Below are positions 1 to 8,700 of a stretch of DNA of 64,000 nucleotides, one piece after another. Location of the stretch: assembly GCA_964610155.1 (NCBI GenBank), contig CAZSUY010000006.1, positions 1 to 64,000 of the forward strand, read 5' to 3'. The translations under genes were made by a program, and so were the position numbers. The stretch is from JAFGBM01 sp964610155. GTDB taxonomy: Bacteria > Actinomycetota > Actinomycetes > Actinomycetales > Demequinaceae. Positions within the stretch are counted from its first letter, which is position 1. Each line of letters starts with the position of its first letter. Under the pieces are notes generated by a model, which had not been told where the DNA came from, did no database searches, and saw nothing but the letters and a program-made list of their open reading frames with translations.

Positions 1-486
1 GCCGTCGGGATGCTCGGCCTGTTCTTCGTCGGGGCGCGGCTCGACCCAATCCTCGCCGCCGGTGAAACCCTTCTTAAGTCCGCGTTCACCATCGGCGCGG
101 CCCTAGCCATCGTTCTTGGACTGACGGGCTTGACGACGGCGTGGTGGAGCCCAATCGCACGCATCATGACTCCACAACGAGACCCCCTAGGCTTCGACGG
201 CTCGCCGATATGGCTCTTCACCCTTGGAATCGTCGCCGCCGCGCCCGCCGTCACGTACCTCGGCATCGCGACCTGGGCAGAGGCAGAGTTTGGTGGCCGG
301 GCATGGGACCGCGAGCTCGCCCGCATAAGACCGCTCATCCCGGTGGCGGCCATTGGAATCTTCCTCGTCCTCGCCGTGGCATGGAGGGTGTGCTTCCTCC
401 CGTTTCGTCGCACATGGTCGCGGTGGATCCCGCTGCCGATCATCGTGCTGGGCTCCTTCGTTGCGATGACGGTGATCCCTCAGTGA
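1..486 (+). CDS. Membrane protein, 5' end outside the window
   Basis: The reading frame is open from the first base, so the gene may begin upstream; the first visible ATG is at position 10 (158 residues from there). About four hydrophobic helices can be seen, near residues 23-43, 67-88, 108-126 and 139-155 (ending FVAMTVIPQ), separated by short charged loops. No catalytic motif is recognised and I cannot place it in a family. It is convergent with prfB. The 160 bases after its stop contain no gene. Confidence 0.6.
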   Translation, partial: AVGMLGLFFVGARLDPILAAGETLLKSAFTIGAALAIVLGLTGLTTAWWSPIARIMTPQRDPLGFDGSPIWLFTLGIVAAAPAVTYLGIATWAEAEFGGRAWDRELARIRPLIPVAAIGIFLVLAVAWRVCFLPFRRTWSRWIPLPIIVLGSFVAMTVIPQ

Positions 487-647
487 GTTTTCCCGTCCGA
501 CCTGCTGGTTCGCGCACTCCCGTGCGCCGTCGCGCTTGCCTGGGCCATCGCGATCGGCATCGCGTCGCCACGGCGACTGGGCCTTGCCCCCAGTCCTGAC
601 ACTCTCCCCGATCCACTCGACTGGCTAACGCCGCTATAGTGACCGAA

Positions 648-1766
648 CTAGGAAGAAGCGTCTCCTTGAGTACCGCGACGCCAGCGAAGTCCGGCATCGA
701 TGAAGTCGTCGATCTCGCCGTCGAAGACGGCCTGGGGGTTGCTCGACTCGTGCTCCGTCCGAAGGTCCTTGACCATCTGATACGGATGAATGACGTAGGA
801 ACGCATCTGGTCCCCCCACGACGCCTTGATGTCCCCGGCGAGTTCCTTCCTCTGGGCGGCTTCCTCCGCTCTCCGCTGGACGAGGAGCCGCGACTGAAGC
901 ACCCGGAGCGCGGCTGCGCGGTTCTGGATCTGAGATTTCTCGTCCTGCATGGAGACGGCGATCCCGGTAGGGAGATGGGTGAGCCGGACGGCGGAGTCTG
1001 TGGTGTTGACGGACTGGCCGCCGGGGCCGGTCGAGCGGAACACGTCGACCTTGAGTTCAGACTCGGGGATATCGACATGGTCGGTCTGCTCGATGAGGGG
1101 AATGACCTCGACGGCCGCGAAACCCGTCTGCCTCCTCCCCTGGTTGTCGAAGGGAGAGATTCGAACGAACCGATGGGTGCCGGCCTCGACTGATAGCCTC
1201 CCGTAGGCGTAGGGAGCATCAACCTCGAAGGTCGCCGACTTGATGCCCGCCTCCTCCGCGTAGGAGGTGTCAAGAACCTTCACTGAGTAACCGTGCCGCT
1301 CCGCCCATCGGAGGTACATCCGAAGAAGCATCTCGGCGAAGTCGGCAGCGTCTACCCCTCCCGCCCCGGACCGGATCGTCACGACCGCGGCCCGCTCGTC
1401 CCATTCCCCCGACATCAGCGTGCGGATCTCGAGCGCCGCGAGCTCCTTGCGGAGCGACTCGAGCTCCTCCTCGGCCTCGCTCATCGTCGCCTCGTCGTCG
1501 CCCTCCACGCCGAGCTCCACCAGGACCTCAAGGTCATCGATCGCCGCGGCGATCCGAGTGATGCGCTCTAGATCCGCTTGCGCCTGGGAAAGCGCACTTG
1601 TCACCCTTTGGGCGCGTCCGGCGTCGTTCCAGAGGTCCGGCGCGGCCGTCTCCCCGGTGAGTCGGGCGATCTTCTCGCGAAGGGCGTCGGGGTCGAGGGC
1701 GGCCGTGATCGTCTCAAGGGTCGCCTTGAGATTCGCGGTCTCCGCCGGAAAATCGATTCCTGCCAC
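648..1766 (-). CDS. prfB: Peptide chain release factor 2
   Basis: RF2 recognises UGA and UAA stop codons in the ribosomal A site and triggers peptide release. The protein shows the codon-recognition tripeptide SPF (in RISPFDNQGRR) and the catalytic GGQ loop (TGPGGQSVNTTDSAV). The frame is open up to 1964, but the family N-terminus aligns with a GTG at 1766 (GIDFPAETANLK...), giving 372 residues, the usual RF2 length; the upstream 66 codons have no family similarity. There is no in-frame UGA and no sign of the programmed +1 frameshift found in E. coli prfB. It is divergent from the solute-binding lipoprotein gene. Confidence 0.95.
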   Translation of the reverse strand: MAGIDFPAETANLKATLETITAALDPDALREKIARLTGETAAPDLWNDAGRAQRVTSALSQAQADLERITRIAAAIDDLEVLVELGVEGDDEATMSEAEEELESLRKELAALEIRTLMSGEWDERAAVVTIRSGAGGVDAADFAEMLLRMYLRWAERHGYSVKVLDTSYAEEAGIKSATFEVDAPYAYGRLSVEAGTHRFVRISPFDNQGRRQTGFAAVEVIPLIEQTDHVDIPESELKVDVFRSTGPGGQSVNTTDSAVRLTHLPTGIAVSMQDEKSQIQNRAAALRVLQSRLLVQRRAEEAAQRKELAGDIKASWGDQMRSYVIHPYQMVKDLRTEHESSNPQAVFDGEIDDFIDAGLRWRRGTQGDASS

Positions 1767-1976
1767 GGCGGCCAGCCTACGCGGGATGAGCGGAGGCGGC
1801 ATCGAGAGGGCTCCTCGAACCCCTTCGATTGTGTCTATCTGGCCCGAGTTCACCCCCCTTCCGGGTATCCTCTGTAGCGGAAGCCGGGCACGTTTGACGG
1901 CATCTTGTTCGTTGTCGTTCCATAATCGTTGTTCCGTAATCAAAAAGGGGGATACTCCTCGCACCGCGATACAGTA

Positions 1977-2003
1977 TTGACGGATATCTATTGCGGTTAC
2001 AGT
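1977..2003 (+). promoter_or_regulatory. Candidate promoter of the solute-binding lipoprotein gene
   Basis: TTGACG at 1977-1982 and TACAGT at 1998-2003 are separated by 15 nt, slightly short for a sigma-70-type promoter. They lie about 40 nt ahead of the ATG at 2045. The rest of 1767-2044 is a divergent intergenic region shared with prfB, in which I see no gene. Confidence 0.4.
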
Positions 2004-2044
2004 GAGAAGTGCGTCCCTCCGACCAGATAGTGGGGTATTACACC

Positions 2045-3355
2045 ATGAAGTGGACTCGCACCCGTGCTGCGGGCGCTCTCGCCGTCGGAGCCGTGTCGGC
2101 TCTCCTCCTCTCCGCTTGTTCCGACGACGGCCCGGTAGCGCCGACCGTCTCCCACGAACCGGTGACGATCACCATGAACTACTACGGCACCTTTGGTCTC
2201 ATTGAGGATGTCACCGGACCCTCGCTTGAGTCCGTCTACGAGAAGGAGCACCCCTGGGTTTCCTTAGAAATGGTGTCCGGGGAATACGCTGACCAACACA
2301 ACGCCCTCACCAAAGCCCTCATCGAGGGAACAGGGGCGCCCACCATTGCCGCCATCGACGAGGGCTACCTCGCCACATTCGTCGCGCAACAGGATAGCTT
2401 CGTGAACCTGCTCGAGCTCGGCGCCGGCGACTACGAGGATTCTTACCTCCCGTGGAAGTGGGCCGAAGCCGCAAATGCCGATGGTTCTGTCGTCATCGGC
2501 CTGGGGTTTGAGGCCGGTGGACTGGCCATGTGCTACCGCAAGGACCTCTTCGAGGCGGCGGGGCTTGATTCCGACCGTGAAGCTGTTTCGGCTGCCCTCG
2601 GCGGCAGTTGGGAGGACTTTATCAAGGTCGGCCAGGAGTATTTGGCTGGCTCCGGTGGAAAGAAGTTCGTGGACAATGCGACCTACCTTCTGAATCCGAT
2701 GCTCCAACAGGCGGGGGTGTCCTACTACGACACGAAAGACGAGTTGGATATCGAAGCCATCAAGCCATCTTTCGACACCGTCCTCGCCATCACAGAAGCC
2801 GGGTTGTCTGCCGGTCTCGGCCAGTGGACGGCCGACTGGGATGCCGGCTTCTCTAACGGCGACTTCGCCGTTGTCGCCTGCCCGCAGTGGATGTTGAGCC
2901 ACATCAAGAGCACGGTGGGGGATGACTTCACCGGGCAGTGGGACATCGCCGATATCCCGGGTGACGGCGGAAGCTGGGGCGGCTCGTTCTACACCATCCC
3001 GAAACAGGGCTCTACGGAGGCTCAGCAAGCAGCCTACGACTTCATCGAGTGGATCATCCAACCCGAGCAGCAGGTCAAGATCATGGAAGAGACGGGCAAG
3101 TTGCCGTCACAGGTCTCGATCCTTGAGTCCGACTCCGTGGATAGCCTCACAAACGAGTTCTTCGACGACGCACCCTACGGCAAGATCTTCGCCAAGACCG
3201 TCCTCGACCTGGATGAATCGGTCTACTACGCCCCGAAGAACAACACCATTCGTAAGGCTGTCGAGGATGTTCTGAACGGCGTCCAGGTGGGCAATATCGC
3301 GATCGTGGATGCATGGGACACGGCCATGGAGGCCGTCCTGGCTGCCGACGGGTAG
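2045..3355 (+). CDS. ABC-transporter solute-binding lipoprotein, family 1 (sugar type), orphan
   Basis: The protein (436 residues) is predicted to be a lipid-anchored extracytoplasmic receptor of the MalE/UgpB class that delivers a sugar-like ligand to an ABC importer. The ATG at 2045 is chosen because it starts a clean lipoprotein signal (MKWTRTRAAGALAVG, then LLLSAC with the lipobox Cys at about residue 24); an upstream in-frame start at 2009 would spoil it. A typical family 1 fold follows, with hinge-region features such as GLGFEAGGLAMCYRKDLFEAAG, and a C-terminal stretch that repeatedly handles helices near KNNTIRKAVEDVL. No permease or ATPase gene is adjacent on either side, so its transporter must be encoded elsewhere. 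The ligand is unknown. Confidence 0.85.
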   Translation: MKWTRTRAAGALAVGAVSALLLSACSDDGPVAPTVSHEPVTITMNYYGTFGLIEDVTGPSLESVYEKEHPWVSLEMVSGEYADQHNALTKALIEGTGAPTIAAIDEGYLATFVAQQDSFVNLLELGAGDYEDSYLPWKWAEAANADGSVVIGLGFEAGGLAMCYRKDLFEAAGLDSDREAVSAALGGSWEDFIKVGQEYLAGSGGKKFVDNATYLLNPMLQQAGVSYYDTKDELDIEAIKPSFDTVLAITEAGLSAGLGQWTADWDAGFSNGDFAVVACPQWMLSHIKSTVGDDFTGQWDIADIPGDGGSWGGSFYTIPKQGSTEAQQAAYDFIEWIIQPEQQVKIMEETGKLPSQVSILESDSVDSLTNEFFDDAPYGKIFAKTVLDLDESVYYAPKNNTIRKAVEDVLNGVQVGNIAIVDAWDTAMEAVLAADG

Positions 3356-3358
3356 TCG

Positions 3359-3382
3359 CTAGCGAAACAGGTGTATCGCTAG
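3359..3382. terminator. Inverted repeat between convergent genes, weak terminator candidate
   Basis: CTAGCGA (3359-3365) and TCGCTAG (3376-3382) form a perfect 7-bp stem with a 10-nt loop, starting 3 nt after the stop of the solute-binding protein gene and 35 nt before the end of the convergent Tad operon. No T-run follows, so termination is only suggested. Confidence 0.35.
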
Positions 3383-3416
3383 TAATTGCAGATTTCCGGT
3401 GGCGCGGTCATGCCTG

Positions 3417-3878
3417 TCAGTGGACGCGGGCGGACGAGGTGGCGGTCAGGGTGACGTCGTTCAGAGGGATCCACCCTCCTTGTCCAAAAAGGGGATGAAC
3501 CGTTGCCGCGACGGTGACGGTCACTGTATGGCCGTCCGTCGATGACACCATGAGTACCTCCACCCCGCTCATGCCATATCGAGCCTCAACGGTCGGCAAT
3601 CGAATGGAAACCACCCGCTGCGCCTCCGCCAGCGATACGGTGATGCCGGCCACGTCGGTCGGGCGCTCGGCACCACCCGCGTAATACAAGCCGACATCCA
3701 TCGCGTCGGCGGCATCGAGGGCCAGTTCGTCGGCTACATGGTTGAGCCGTGTGCGATCAAGGTGCACCCCGGTGACCGCCGCTCCCACGAGTATCAGAAG
3801 GATCACGACGATGGCGAACCCCAGGGATAGAAGGGTGACGTTCCCCGCCTCATCCCCAACGGCCCGCGGACTCCTCAT
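3417..3878 (-). CDS. TadG-like pilus assembly protein (Rv3654c-type)
   Basis: Last gene of the Tad operon; 153 residues. The ATG at 3878 overlaps the stop of the preceding TadE-like gene by 4 nt (ATGA) and sits just before the conserved start DEAGNVTLLSLGFA, so it is preferred to the upstream in-frame start. One N-terminal transmembrane helix (about residues 14-38) is followed by LDRTRLNHVADELALDAADA, typical of TadE/TadG-like pseudopilins (secretory DNA remnants of the Rv3654c group in actinobacteria), and an exported beta-rich domain. It has no E at position +5 after a Gly, unlike the two TadE-like proteins upstream. Likely a minor pilin or assembly factor. Confidence 0.7.
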   Translation of the reverse strand: MRSPRAVGDEAGNVTLLSLGFAIVVILLILVGAAVTGVHLDRTRLNHVADELALDAADAMDVGLYYAGGAERPTDVAGITVSLAEAQRVVSIRLPTVEARYGMSGVEVLMVSSTDGHTVTVTVAATVHPLFGQGGWIPLNDVTLTATSSARVH

Positions 3879-4351
3879 CGTCCCCCCGCGAACCCATCGA
3901 CCGGAGCGGCCGCCTCGGCGCTGACGGTCACGCTCAGGGGAAGCCATGATCGAACGAAGCCCGGCATCCCGGGAAATGCCACCTCAACCTCGATGGAGGC
4001 CCGAACGTCCGAGCCCGGTTCGAAGCAAGGAGGCGGAGAGCACACCAGGTCGAGGTGTCCATCCTTGGAAACGTCGAAATTGAAATCCTCAAGGGTCAAG
4101 CCGACAACGGCGTTCGCGCGACGCTCGGCGACCGCGATTGCTTGCGAACGTGACGCTCCCTCGTCGAGGACAGCCACCCCCGCGATGACACCGCCCCGTG
4201 CGGCATCCCTAGCTGCCAGTTCCGCCGCATAGGCACCAGCCTGAATCCGAGAGAAGGCAACCACCAAATACACCAGGGGAACTAAAAGGAGCAAGGTCAT
4301 CCCGATGAATTCGACGATTGCGCCTCCCCCATCACCACCGCGCCTAACCAC
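3875..4351 (-). CDS. TadE-like minor pilin
   Basis: 158 residues. The GTG at 4351 is chosen because a perfect GAGGAGG ribosome-binding site ends 6 nt before it; the TTG at 4357 directly touches that site. The N-terminus has a type IV prepilin-like junction G|GAIVEF with Glu at +5, followed by a hydrophobic helix (IGMTLLLLVPLVYLVVAFSR) and the TadE pattern AAELAARDAARGG. The remainder is exported. Such proteins are processed pseudopilins of Tad/Flp systems. Overlaps the preceding TadE-like gene by 8 nt and the following gene by 4 nt. Confidence 0.75.
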   Translation of the reverse strand: MVRRGGDGGGAIVEFIGMTLLLLVPLVYLVVAFSRIQAGAYAAELAARDAARGGVIAGVAVLDEGASRSQAIAVAERRANAVVGLTLEDFNFDVSKDGHLDLVCSPPPCFEPGSDVRASIEVEVAFPGMPGFVRSWLPLSVTVSAEAAAPVDGFAGGR

Positions 4352-4751
4352 GATCAACCTCCTCGAGGGCGCGGGCCTCGACCCTCATCGTCCCGAATCC
4401 CCACAGCCCGACAACGGGGACGGGGGCCGTCATGGTCACGACCACGGCCGGGGCACCTTCCACGATCGTCACGCTTGCATGGGCATCGACGGGATAGCCC
4501 CCGAGGGAGTCAGAAGCAAGGGACTCCGCCCTCGCCTCACCTTCACCGAGAGAGCGATCCTCCGCAGCCGCAAGGCGTGCCCCCTCGGCCGCGCAGGAAA
4601 TGAGGGTGTTACGCACGTGAAGGGCGAGCGCGAGTTGGATGACCGCCGCCACGACGATAACCACCAGGATGGAGACCAGGGTGAACTCGACGACCTCGCT
4701 CCCCGTGTCCCGATGACCCGCAGCGTCCCGCTTTCTAGCTTCCGGAGACAC
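4344..4751 (-). CDS. TadE-like minor pilin
   Basis: About 135 residues from the GTG at 4751; a TTG at 4781 is the only other upstream start and neither has a clear Shine-Dalgarno, so the start is uncertain. The sequence G|SEVVEF carries Glu at +5 of a prepilin-like site and continues into a hydrophobic helix (TLVSILVVIVVAAVIQLAL), then HVRNTLISCAAEGARLAA, the usual TadE signature. Its 5' end overlaps the end of the pilin-like gene in another frame, which indicates translational coupling. Confidence 0.7.
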   Translation of the reverse strand: MSPEARKRDAAGHRDTGSEVVEFTLVSILVVIVVAAVIQLALALHVRNTLISCAAEGARLAAAEDRSLGEGEARAESLASDSLGGYPVDAHASVTIVEGAPAVVVTMTAPVPVVGLWGFGTMRVEARALEEVDRG

Positions 4752-4911
4752 TGTCGATGGCGGAGTCAAAAAGATCGACAAGGGCGGGCCCGGCTACCGC
4801 CCAGATCGCGGCAACAAGACCTGCCGTCATAAGGGTGATGAGGACCCATCCCGGGACATCTCCCCGATCAGTTCGAGCCCCCTCACGGAAACGGGTGATG
4901 ACTGCGTTCAT
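4735..4911 (-). CDS. Flp-type small pilin-like membrane protein (58 residues)
   Basis: A short gene between tadC and the first TadE-like gene. ATG at 4911 is preceded by AGGAAG 5 nt upstream; the TAG stop is at 4735-4737. The product reads MNAVITRFREG, then DRGDVPGWVLITLMTAGL, one transmembrane helix, and ends DSAIDSVSGS. Position, size and single helix match the Flp pilin slot of actinobacterial Tad loci, and small DRGD-x-PGWVL proteins are known at this place. It lacks the canonical Glu at +5 of a prepilin, so whether it is the major pilin or an accessory protein is inference. Confidence 0.7.
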   Translation of the reverse strand: MNAVITRFREGARTDRGDVPGWVLITLMTAGLVAAIWAVAGPALVDLFDSAIDSVSGS

Positions 4912-4938
4912 GATTTCTTCCTTTCTATGGATTCAATC

Positions 4939-5862
4939 TCATGTTCCAAGGCGAATCGCTACGATTCCTGGAAAAATGGCGAACACGACGGTCACGGGAA
5001 GCAGGAAGAAGATCACCGGGACCATCATGGCGATCTCCCTCTTGCCGCCCTCCTCGATTAGACGTCGGCGTCCGGCTTCTCTCACGTCAAGCGCCTGGGA
5101 GTGCAAGACATCCGCAAGAGGGGTGCCGCGCTCCACCGCAATCGCTACCCCGGTCGCGAACCGCGATAGCGCAGCTACCCCCGTCCGCTCGGCCAGTGCG
5201 TGGAAGGAGTCAGCCAGGGGCGTACCAGTTCGTACCTCCCCTAGCGTCCATCGAAGGTCCTCAACGAGGACTCCGGAAGCCGTGCGAACCACCCGCTCGA
5301 GGGCGCCCAATACACCCTCCCCTGCCGATACCGCGAGGGCAAGCATGTCGGCAACCGTTGGGAGTTCGGAGAGGATTCTCGTCTCACGCCTCCGGATCGC
5401 TCGGGTCAAGACATACTCACGAGCGGCTCCTCCGGCAAGCCCTACAGAGGCAATCATGACGACGAGGGGCGCGAGAGAGGACCCCCTTGCAGCCATGGCG
5501 CCTGCCACTGCTACCCCGCCGATGACGCCGGCGACCCCCCATACGACCTGCTCTGCGCGGAATTGGGCCAACGTCAGAGATGACCCTGCACGCCTCAGCT
5601 TGGAGGTGAGTTCGACCGAAGGCGAGCCCCAACGCTCGACCAAGCGGGTGGCATCCCAAAGACGGGCCGAGAAGATCCCCCCAAACCAGGCGGGAGGAGA
5701 CACACCAAGATCGGCTGAAGATGAGCCACGCCAACCTCCAATCGGACGAACCTGTGGAGCGATCCGGGTGGCAAGGGTTGGCGTTCTCGCCCGCCACCAG
5801 CCGAGGACGAACGTGAGTCCCACACCGAGCATCAGTCCCTCCACGACAGCCCACTTTGTCAT
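4939..5862 (-). CDS. tadC: Tad pilus platform protein TadC (type II secretion F-family)
   Basis: Inner-membrane platform subunit that pairs with TadB and couples the CpaF ATPase to pilus assembly. 307 residues with helices near the N-terminus, around residues 110-150 (VVMIASVGLAGGA) and at the C-terminus (MMVPVIFFLLPVTVVFAIFPG). The cytoplasmic GspF/T2SSF domain is visible in LSELPTVADMLALAVSAGEG and RFATGVAIAVERGTPLADVL. The ATG overlaps the tadB stop by 4 nt. Followed after 27 nt by the small pilin-like gene. Confidence 0.88.
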   Translation of the reverse strand: MTKWAVVEGLMLGVGLTFVLGWWRARTPTLATRIAPQVRPIGGWRGSSSADLGVSPPAWFGGIFSARLWDATRLVERWGSPSVELTSKLRRAGSSLTLAQFRAEQVVWGVAGVIGGVAVAGAMAARGSSLAPLVVMIASVGLAGGAAREYVLTRAIRRRETRILSELPTVADMLALAVSAGEGVLGALERVVRTASGVLVEDLRWTLGEVRTGTPLADSFHALAERTGVAALSRFATGVAIAVERGTPLADVLHSQALDVREAGRRRLIEEGGKREIAMMVPVIFFLLPVTVVFAIFPGIVAIRLGT

Positions 5863-6716
5863 CGCAGCACCCTCTCCTCGACTGGGAGCCGTCCGACCCG
5901 AGCCATGAGTCGATAGGCGAGAACCGTGCTCATGGCTCCTCCCGCAAGCACCGTCATGCCCATGGGAGAGTCATACGCCTCAGCGGTCTCCTGCCGAGTG
6001 GCGAGGAGGAGAAGGACCGCCCAGGGGGCGACTACTGCGAGCCTCGCCGCGTTGACGGTCCAACTTTGGCGGGCCTCAAGTTCACCCCGGGTCCTCGCAT
6101 CCTCCCGCAAAAAGGCTGCCAGGGTTCTGAGGACCCGACCGAGATCGGAGCCACCAACGTCTCTGGTGACCCTCAGCGATTCGATGATTCGATCCGCGAC
6201 GGGATCGGCAAGCCTGTCCTTCAGCGCTTCCAGGCAGTCATCGAAGCGCCCGGAAGCGCGGAAGTCCTCGGCGAAAGCAACGAAGGCCGGACGGATCTCA
6301 AGGGGTCCCCGATCTCCAAGTTGGCTGAGCGCCTCCGGCAGAGACAATCCCGCCCTAATGGCCGAGGCAAGGTTGTCGACGGCCTCCGGCCAGACCTCGC
6401 GCATGACTCCCTGACGTCGATGTGCCCTCGAGTGAACGAGAGTGAAAGGCGCCCGCGACGCGAGGACTCCGACGATTAGCCCGATAAAGGGAGCCCGGGT
6501 GAACCCTACAACAACCAGTCCGACGAACACCCCCACCCCGACGGCCACGCCGACGAGGCGAACAGGTGTGACACCCTCCAGCCCAGCCAGGACGAGAGAG
6601 TCGCGAGTCCGGGTCGGCCATCCTCCCTCACGATGTGGCCGTTCCTCCCGCGTCCAGAAGGACCACCACACACAGAACACCCCAGTTCCGAAGACAAGCC
6701 CCAGTATGGTTCCCAT
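5859..6716 (-). CDS. tadB: Tad pilus platform protein TadB (type II secretion F-family)
   Basis: Second membrane platform protein of the Tad secretion apparatus; 285 residues. An N-terminal helix and a helix pair near residues 55-85 precede the T2SSF domain (PEAVDNLASAIRAGLSLPEA, then RVTRDVGGSDLGRVLRTLAA), and two further helices close the protein. GGAG is placed 4-5 nt ahead of the ATG at 6716. It follows cpaF after 8 nt and overlaps tadC by 4 nt, so the three genes form one transcription unit. Confidence 0.88.
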   Translation of the reverse strand: MGTILGLVFGTGVFCVWWSFWTREERPHREGGWPTRTRDSLVLAGLEGVTPVRLVGVAVGVGVFVGLVVVGFTRAPFIGLIVGVLASRAPFTLVHSRAHRRQGVMREVWPEAVDNLASAIRAGLSLPEALSQLGDRGPLEIRPAFVAFAEDFRASGRFDDCLEALKDRLADPVADRIIESLRVTRDVGGSDLGRVLRTLAAFLREDARTRGELEARQSWTVNAARLAVVAPWAVLLLLATRQETAEAYDSPMGMTVLAGGAMSTVLAYRLMARVGRLPVEERVLR

Positions 6717-6724
6717 GCTTCTCC

Positions 6725-7963
6725 CTACGATCCCTCTCCTACACGTAGCAGAGACACAAGGTCATATCCATGCCGCATGAATCGGTCCTCGTGAGGGGGG
6801 AAGCCCTCACCCCGCACCAGCTTGTCCCCATCGGAATGGAATAGGTCGCACGTCTCGACGACACTGCTTTCGACCCGACCGGGAAGACCCACGATCTCGC
6901 GGACCCTGCGGCGACCGCGGTGATCGAGCTCGAGGTGTACCACTAGGTCAATGGCGGAAGCAACGGTGGGGACGACGAAGCGATCGGACACGTTCTCCCC
7001 GGCCAGTAGGGGGAGGGTGCACATCTTGGTGAGGGCATCTCGAGCGGAATTGGCATGGATCGTGCACATCCCGGGAATACCGGCGTTCAGGGCAACGAGC
7101 AGGTCGAGGGCCTCCGCCTCCCGAACCTCCCCGATGATGATGCGGCTCGGCCGCATGCGGAGGGCCTCTTTGATCAGGCGTCTAAGAGGAATTTCGCCCG
7201 TGCCCTCGAGGCTGGGCTGTCGGCACTGCATCGATACGACATCCCGTACGGGGAGTCTGAGTTCAAACACCTCCTCGCAGGTCACCACCCGCTCACGAGG
7301 AGGGATACACCCGGCGAGGGCGTTGAGAGCCGTCGTCTTGCCCGCCTGGGTAGCACCCGAGACGAGGATGTTGAGCCCGGAGGCGACGGATGCGGCAAGG
7401 ACGTCGGCCGCATTACGCGGAAGCGCCCCTAGGGCGACAAGGTCATCAACGTGGCTCGCCCGGACCAAGTACTTGCGGATGTTCACCGCCCAATGCTCCC
7501 GGGTGACATCGGGGATCACCGCATGGAGGCGCTCTCCACTGGGGAGGCATGCATCCACGAAGGGGCTCGAGAGGTCTAGGCGGCGTCCCGACGCCTTGAG
7601 CATCTGCTCGACAAGGTCGCGAACCTGCCGAGCGTCAAGGAGCGTGGTCGTAAGTTCCGGCTCACCTCCGCGGGCAACGAAAACCTGAGAAGGCTCGTTG
7701 ATCCAGATCTCCTCGATCTCCGGATCGTCGAGATAGCGCTGGAGGGGTCCAAATCCGGCAACGGAATCTAGAACCGACCGCGTCGCAGCCTTCCGGTCGG
7801 CCACGGGGGCCACCGCGCCGACAAGGGCACGTTCCTCCCACGCCCGAAACGCCTCATCCACGAGCGCTCGGACGGTCTCAAGGTCCTTCATCGGGTCGAC
7901 GCCGCGCTTCTTGATGAGGTCCCGGACTTCTCCCTCGATGGCCGATACCGCCTCTGCGCTCAT
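6725..7963 (-). CDS. cpaF: Tad pilus assembly ATPase CpaF/TadA
   Basis: Hexameric secretion ATPase powering Tad/Flp pilus assembly in the cytoplasm. From the ATG at 7963 the protein has 412 residues: an N-terminal helical region, then LDDPEIEEIWINEP, Walker A SGATQAGKTT, an Asp box-like CEEVFELRLP, Walker B RIIIGEVREAEALDLL and the His box CTIHANSA. Longer in-frame starts up to 8101 run into the divergent tetR promoter. First gene of the seven-gene Tad operon. No tadZ/cpaE, secretin or prepilin peptidase gene is seen nearby, as expected for the compact actinobacterial version. Confidence 0.92.
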   Translation of the reverse strand: MSAEAVSAIEGEVRDLIKKRGVDPMKDLETVRALVDEAFRAWEERALVGAVAPVADRKAATRSVLDSVAGFGPLQRYLDDPEIEEIWINEPSQVFVARGGEPELTTTLLDARQVRDLVEQMLKASGRRLDLSSPFVDACLPSGERLHAVIPDVTREHWAVNIRKYLVRASHVDDLVALGALPRNAADVLAASVASGLNILVSGATQAGKTTALNALAGCIPPRERVVTCEEVFELRLPVRDVVSMQCRQPSLEGTGEIPLRRLIKEALRMRPSRIIIGEVREAEALDLLVALNAGIPGMCTIHANSARDALTKMCTLPLLAGENVSDRFVVPTVASAIDLVVHLELDHRGRRRVREIVGLPGRVESSVVETCDLFHSDGDKLVRGEGFPPHEDRFMRHGYDLVSLLRVGEGS

Positions 7964-7970
7964 AAGACGG

Positions 7971-7976
7971 AATCTA
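7971..7976 (-). promoter_or_regulatory. -10 element of the Tad operon, probably leaderless
   Basis: On the minus strand TAGATT lies 7 nt before the cpaF ATG at 7963. A transcript starting 6-8 nt downstream of this -10 would begin at or next to the start codon. Confidence 0.5.
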
Positions 7977-8045
7977 GAACGACTGCCTGTACCTTCGCTG
8001 ACTGACTGTGGATAACCGAGCCATTCCCTGACCCCTAGGATCGGC

Positions 8046-8074
8046 TTGCCGACTGAACGTTTGTGCAGTATCCT
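8046..8074 (+). promoter_or_regulatory. Promoter of the TetR-ABC transporter operon, leaderless
   Basis: TTGCCG (8046-8051), a 17-nt spacer and TATCCT (8069-8074), then exactly 6 nt to the ATG at 8081. This geometry predicts that the transcript begins at the start codon. Confidence 0.65.
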
Positions 8075-8080
8075 ATACGC

Positions 8081-8700
8081 ATGGTCAGCGATCCCGATCA
8101 AACCGCCCGGGCCAACATCCGCGCCTCCGCGCTGGAGCTCTTCGCCTTAAAAGGCCCCGACGCCGTTTCCATCCGGGAAATCGCCGCCGCGGCAGGAGTG
8201 TCGCCGGGACTCGTCCTTCACCACTACGGAAGCAAACAAGGGCTTCGCGATGCGGTGGACGAACACGTCGCCGCGTTCTTCGAGATCCTCACCAAGGGCT
8301 CTATGACGGACCTGGCTCAACCCGGCGCGGACACGACCGGAGTCACATCAGGATTCTCCGAGCTCCTCGTCGCTCACCTGCCGCCGGGCTCCCCCATCCC
8401 CGCCTACCTCCGTCGCCTCCTGCTCTCGGACGACCCCGCAGGCAGGCAGATCTTCAAGACCTGGTACGACCTGACCCTCGCCCTGACGAAACAGGGGATC
8501 GCCTCGGGCGATATGCGGCCAAGCTCCGACCCTGAAGTCCGGGCCGCCTTCCTCATGATCAATGACCTCGCCACCATGCTGCTCCACAAGAACCTCGCCG
8601 CCGTCGTCGGGGTCGACCCTCTTACCCCCGACGGCATCGCCCGCTGGGCCGCCGACGCCCTAGACGCCTATACAAATGGCGTCTTCCGATTGGAGACAGA

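Noticed and set aside
1690..1766. Programmed +1 frameshift in prfB
   Set aside because: The frame is continuous from the GTG start to GGQ and on to the stop with no in-frame UGA or CTT-TGA slippery site.
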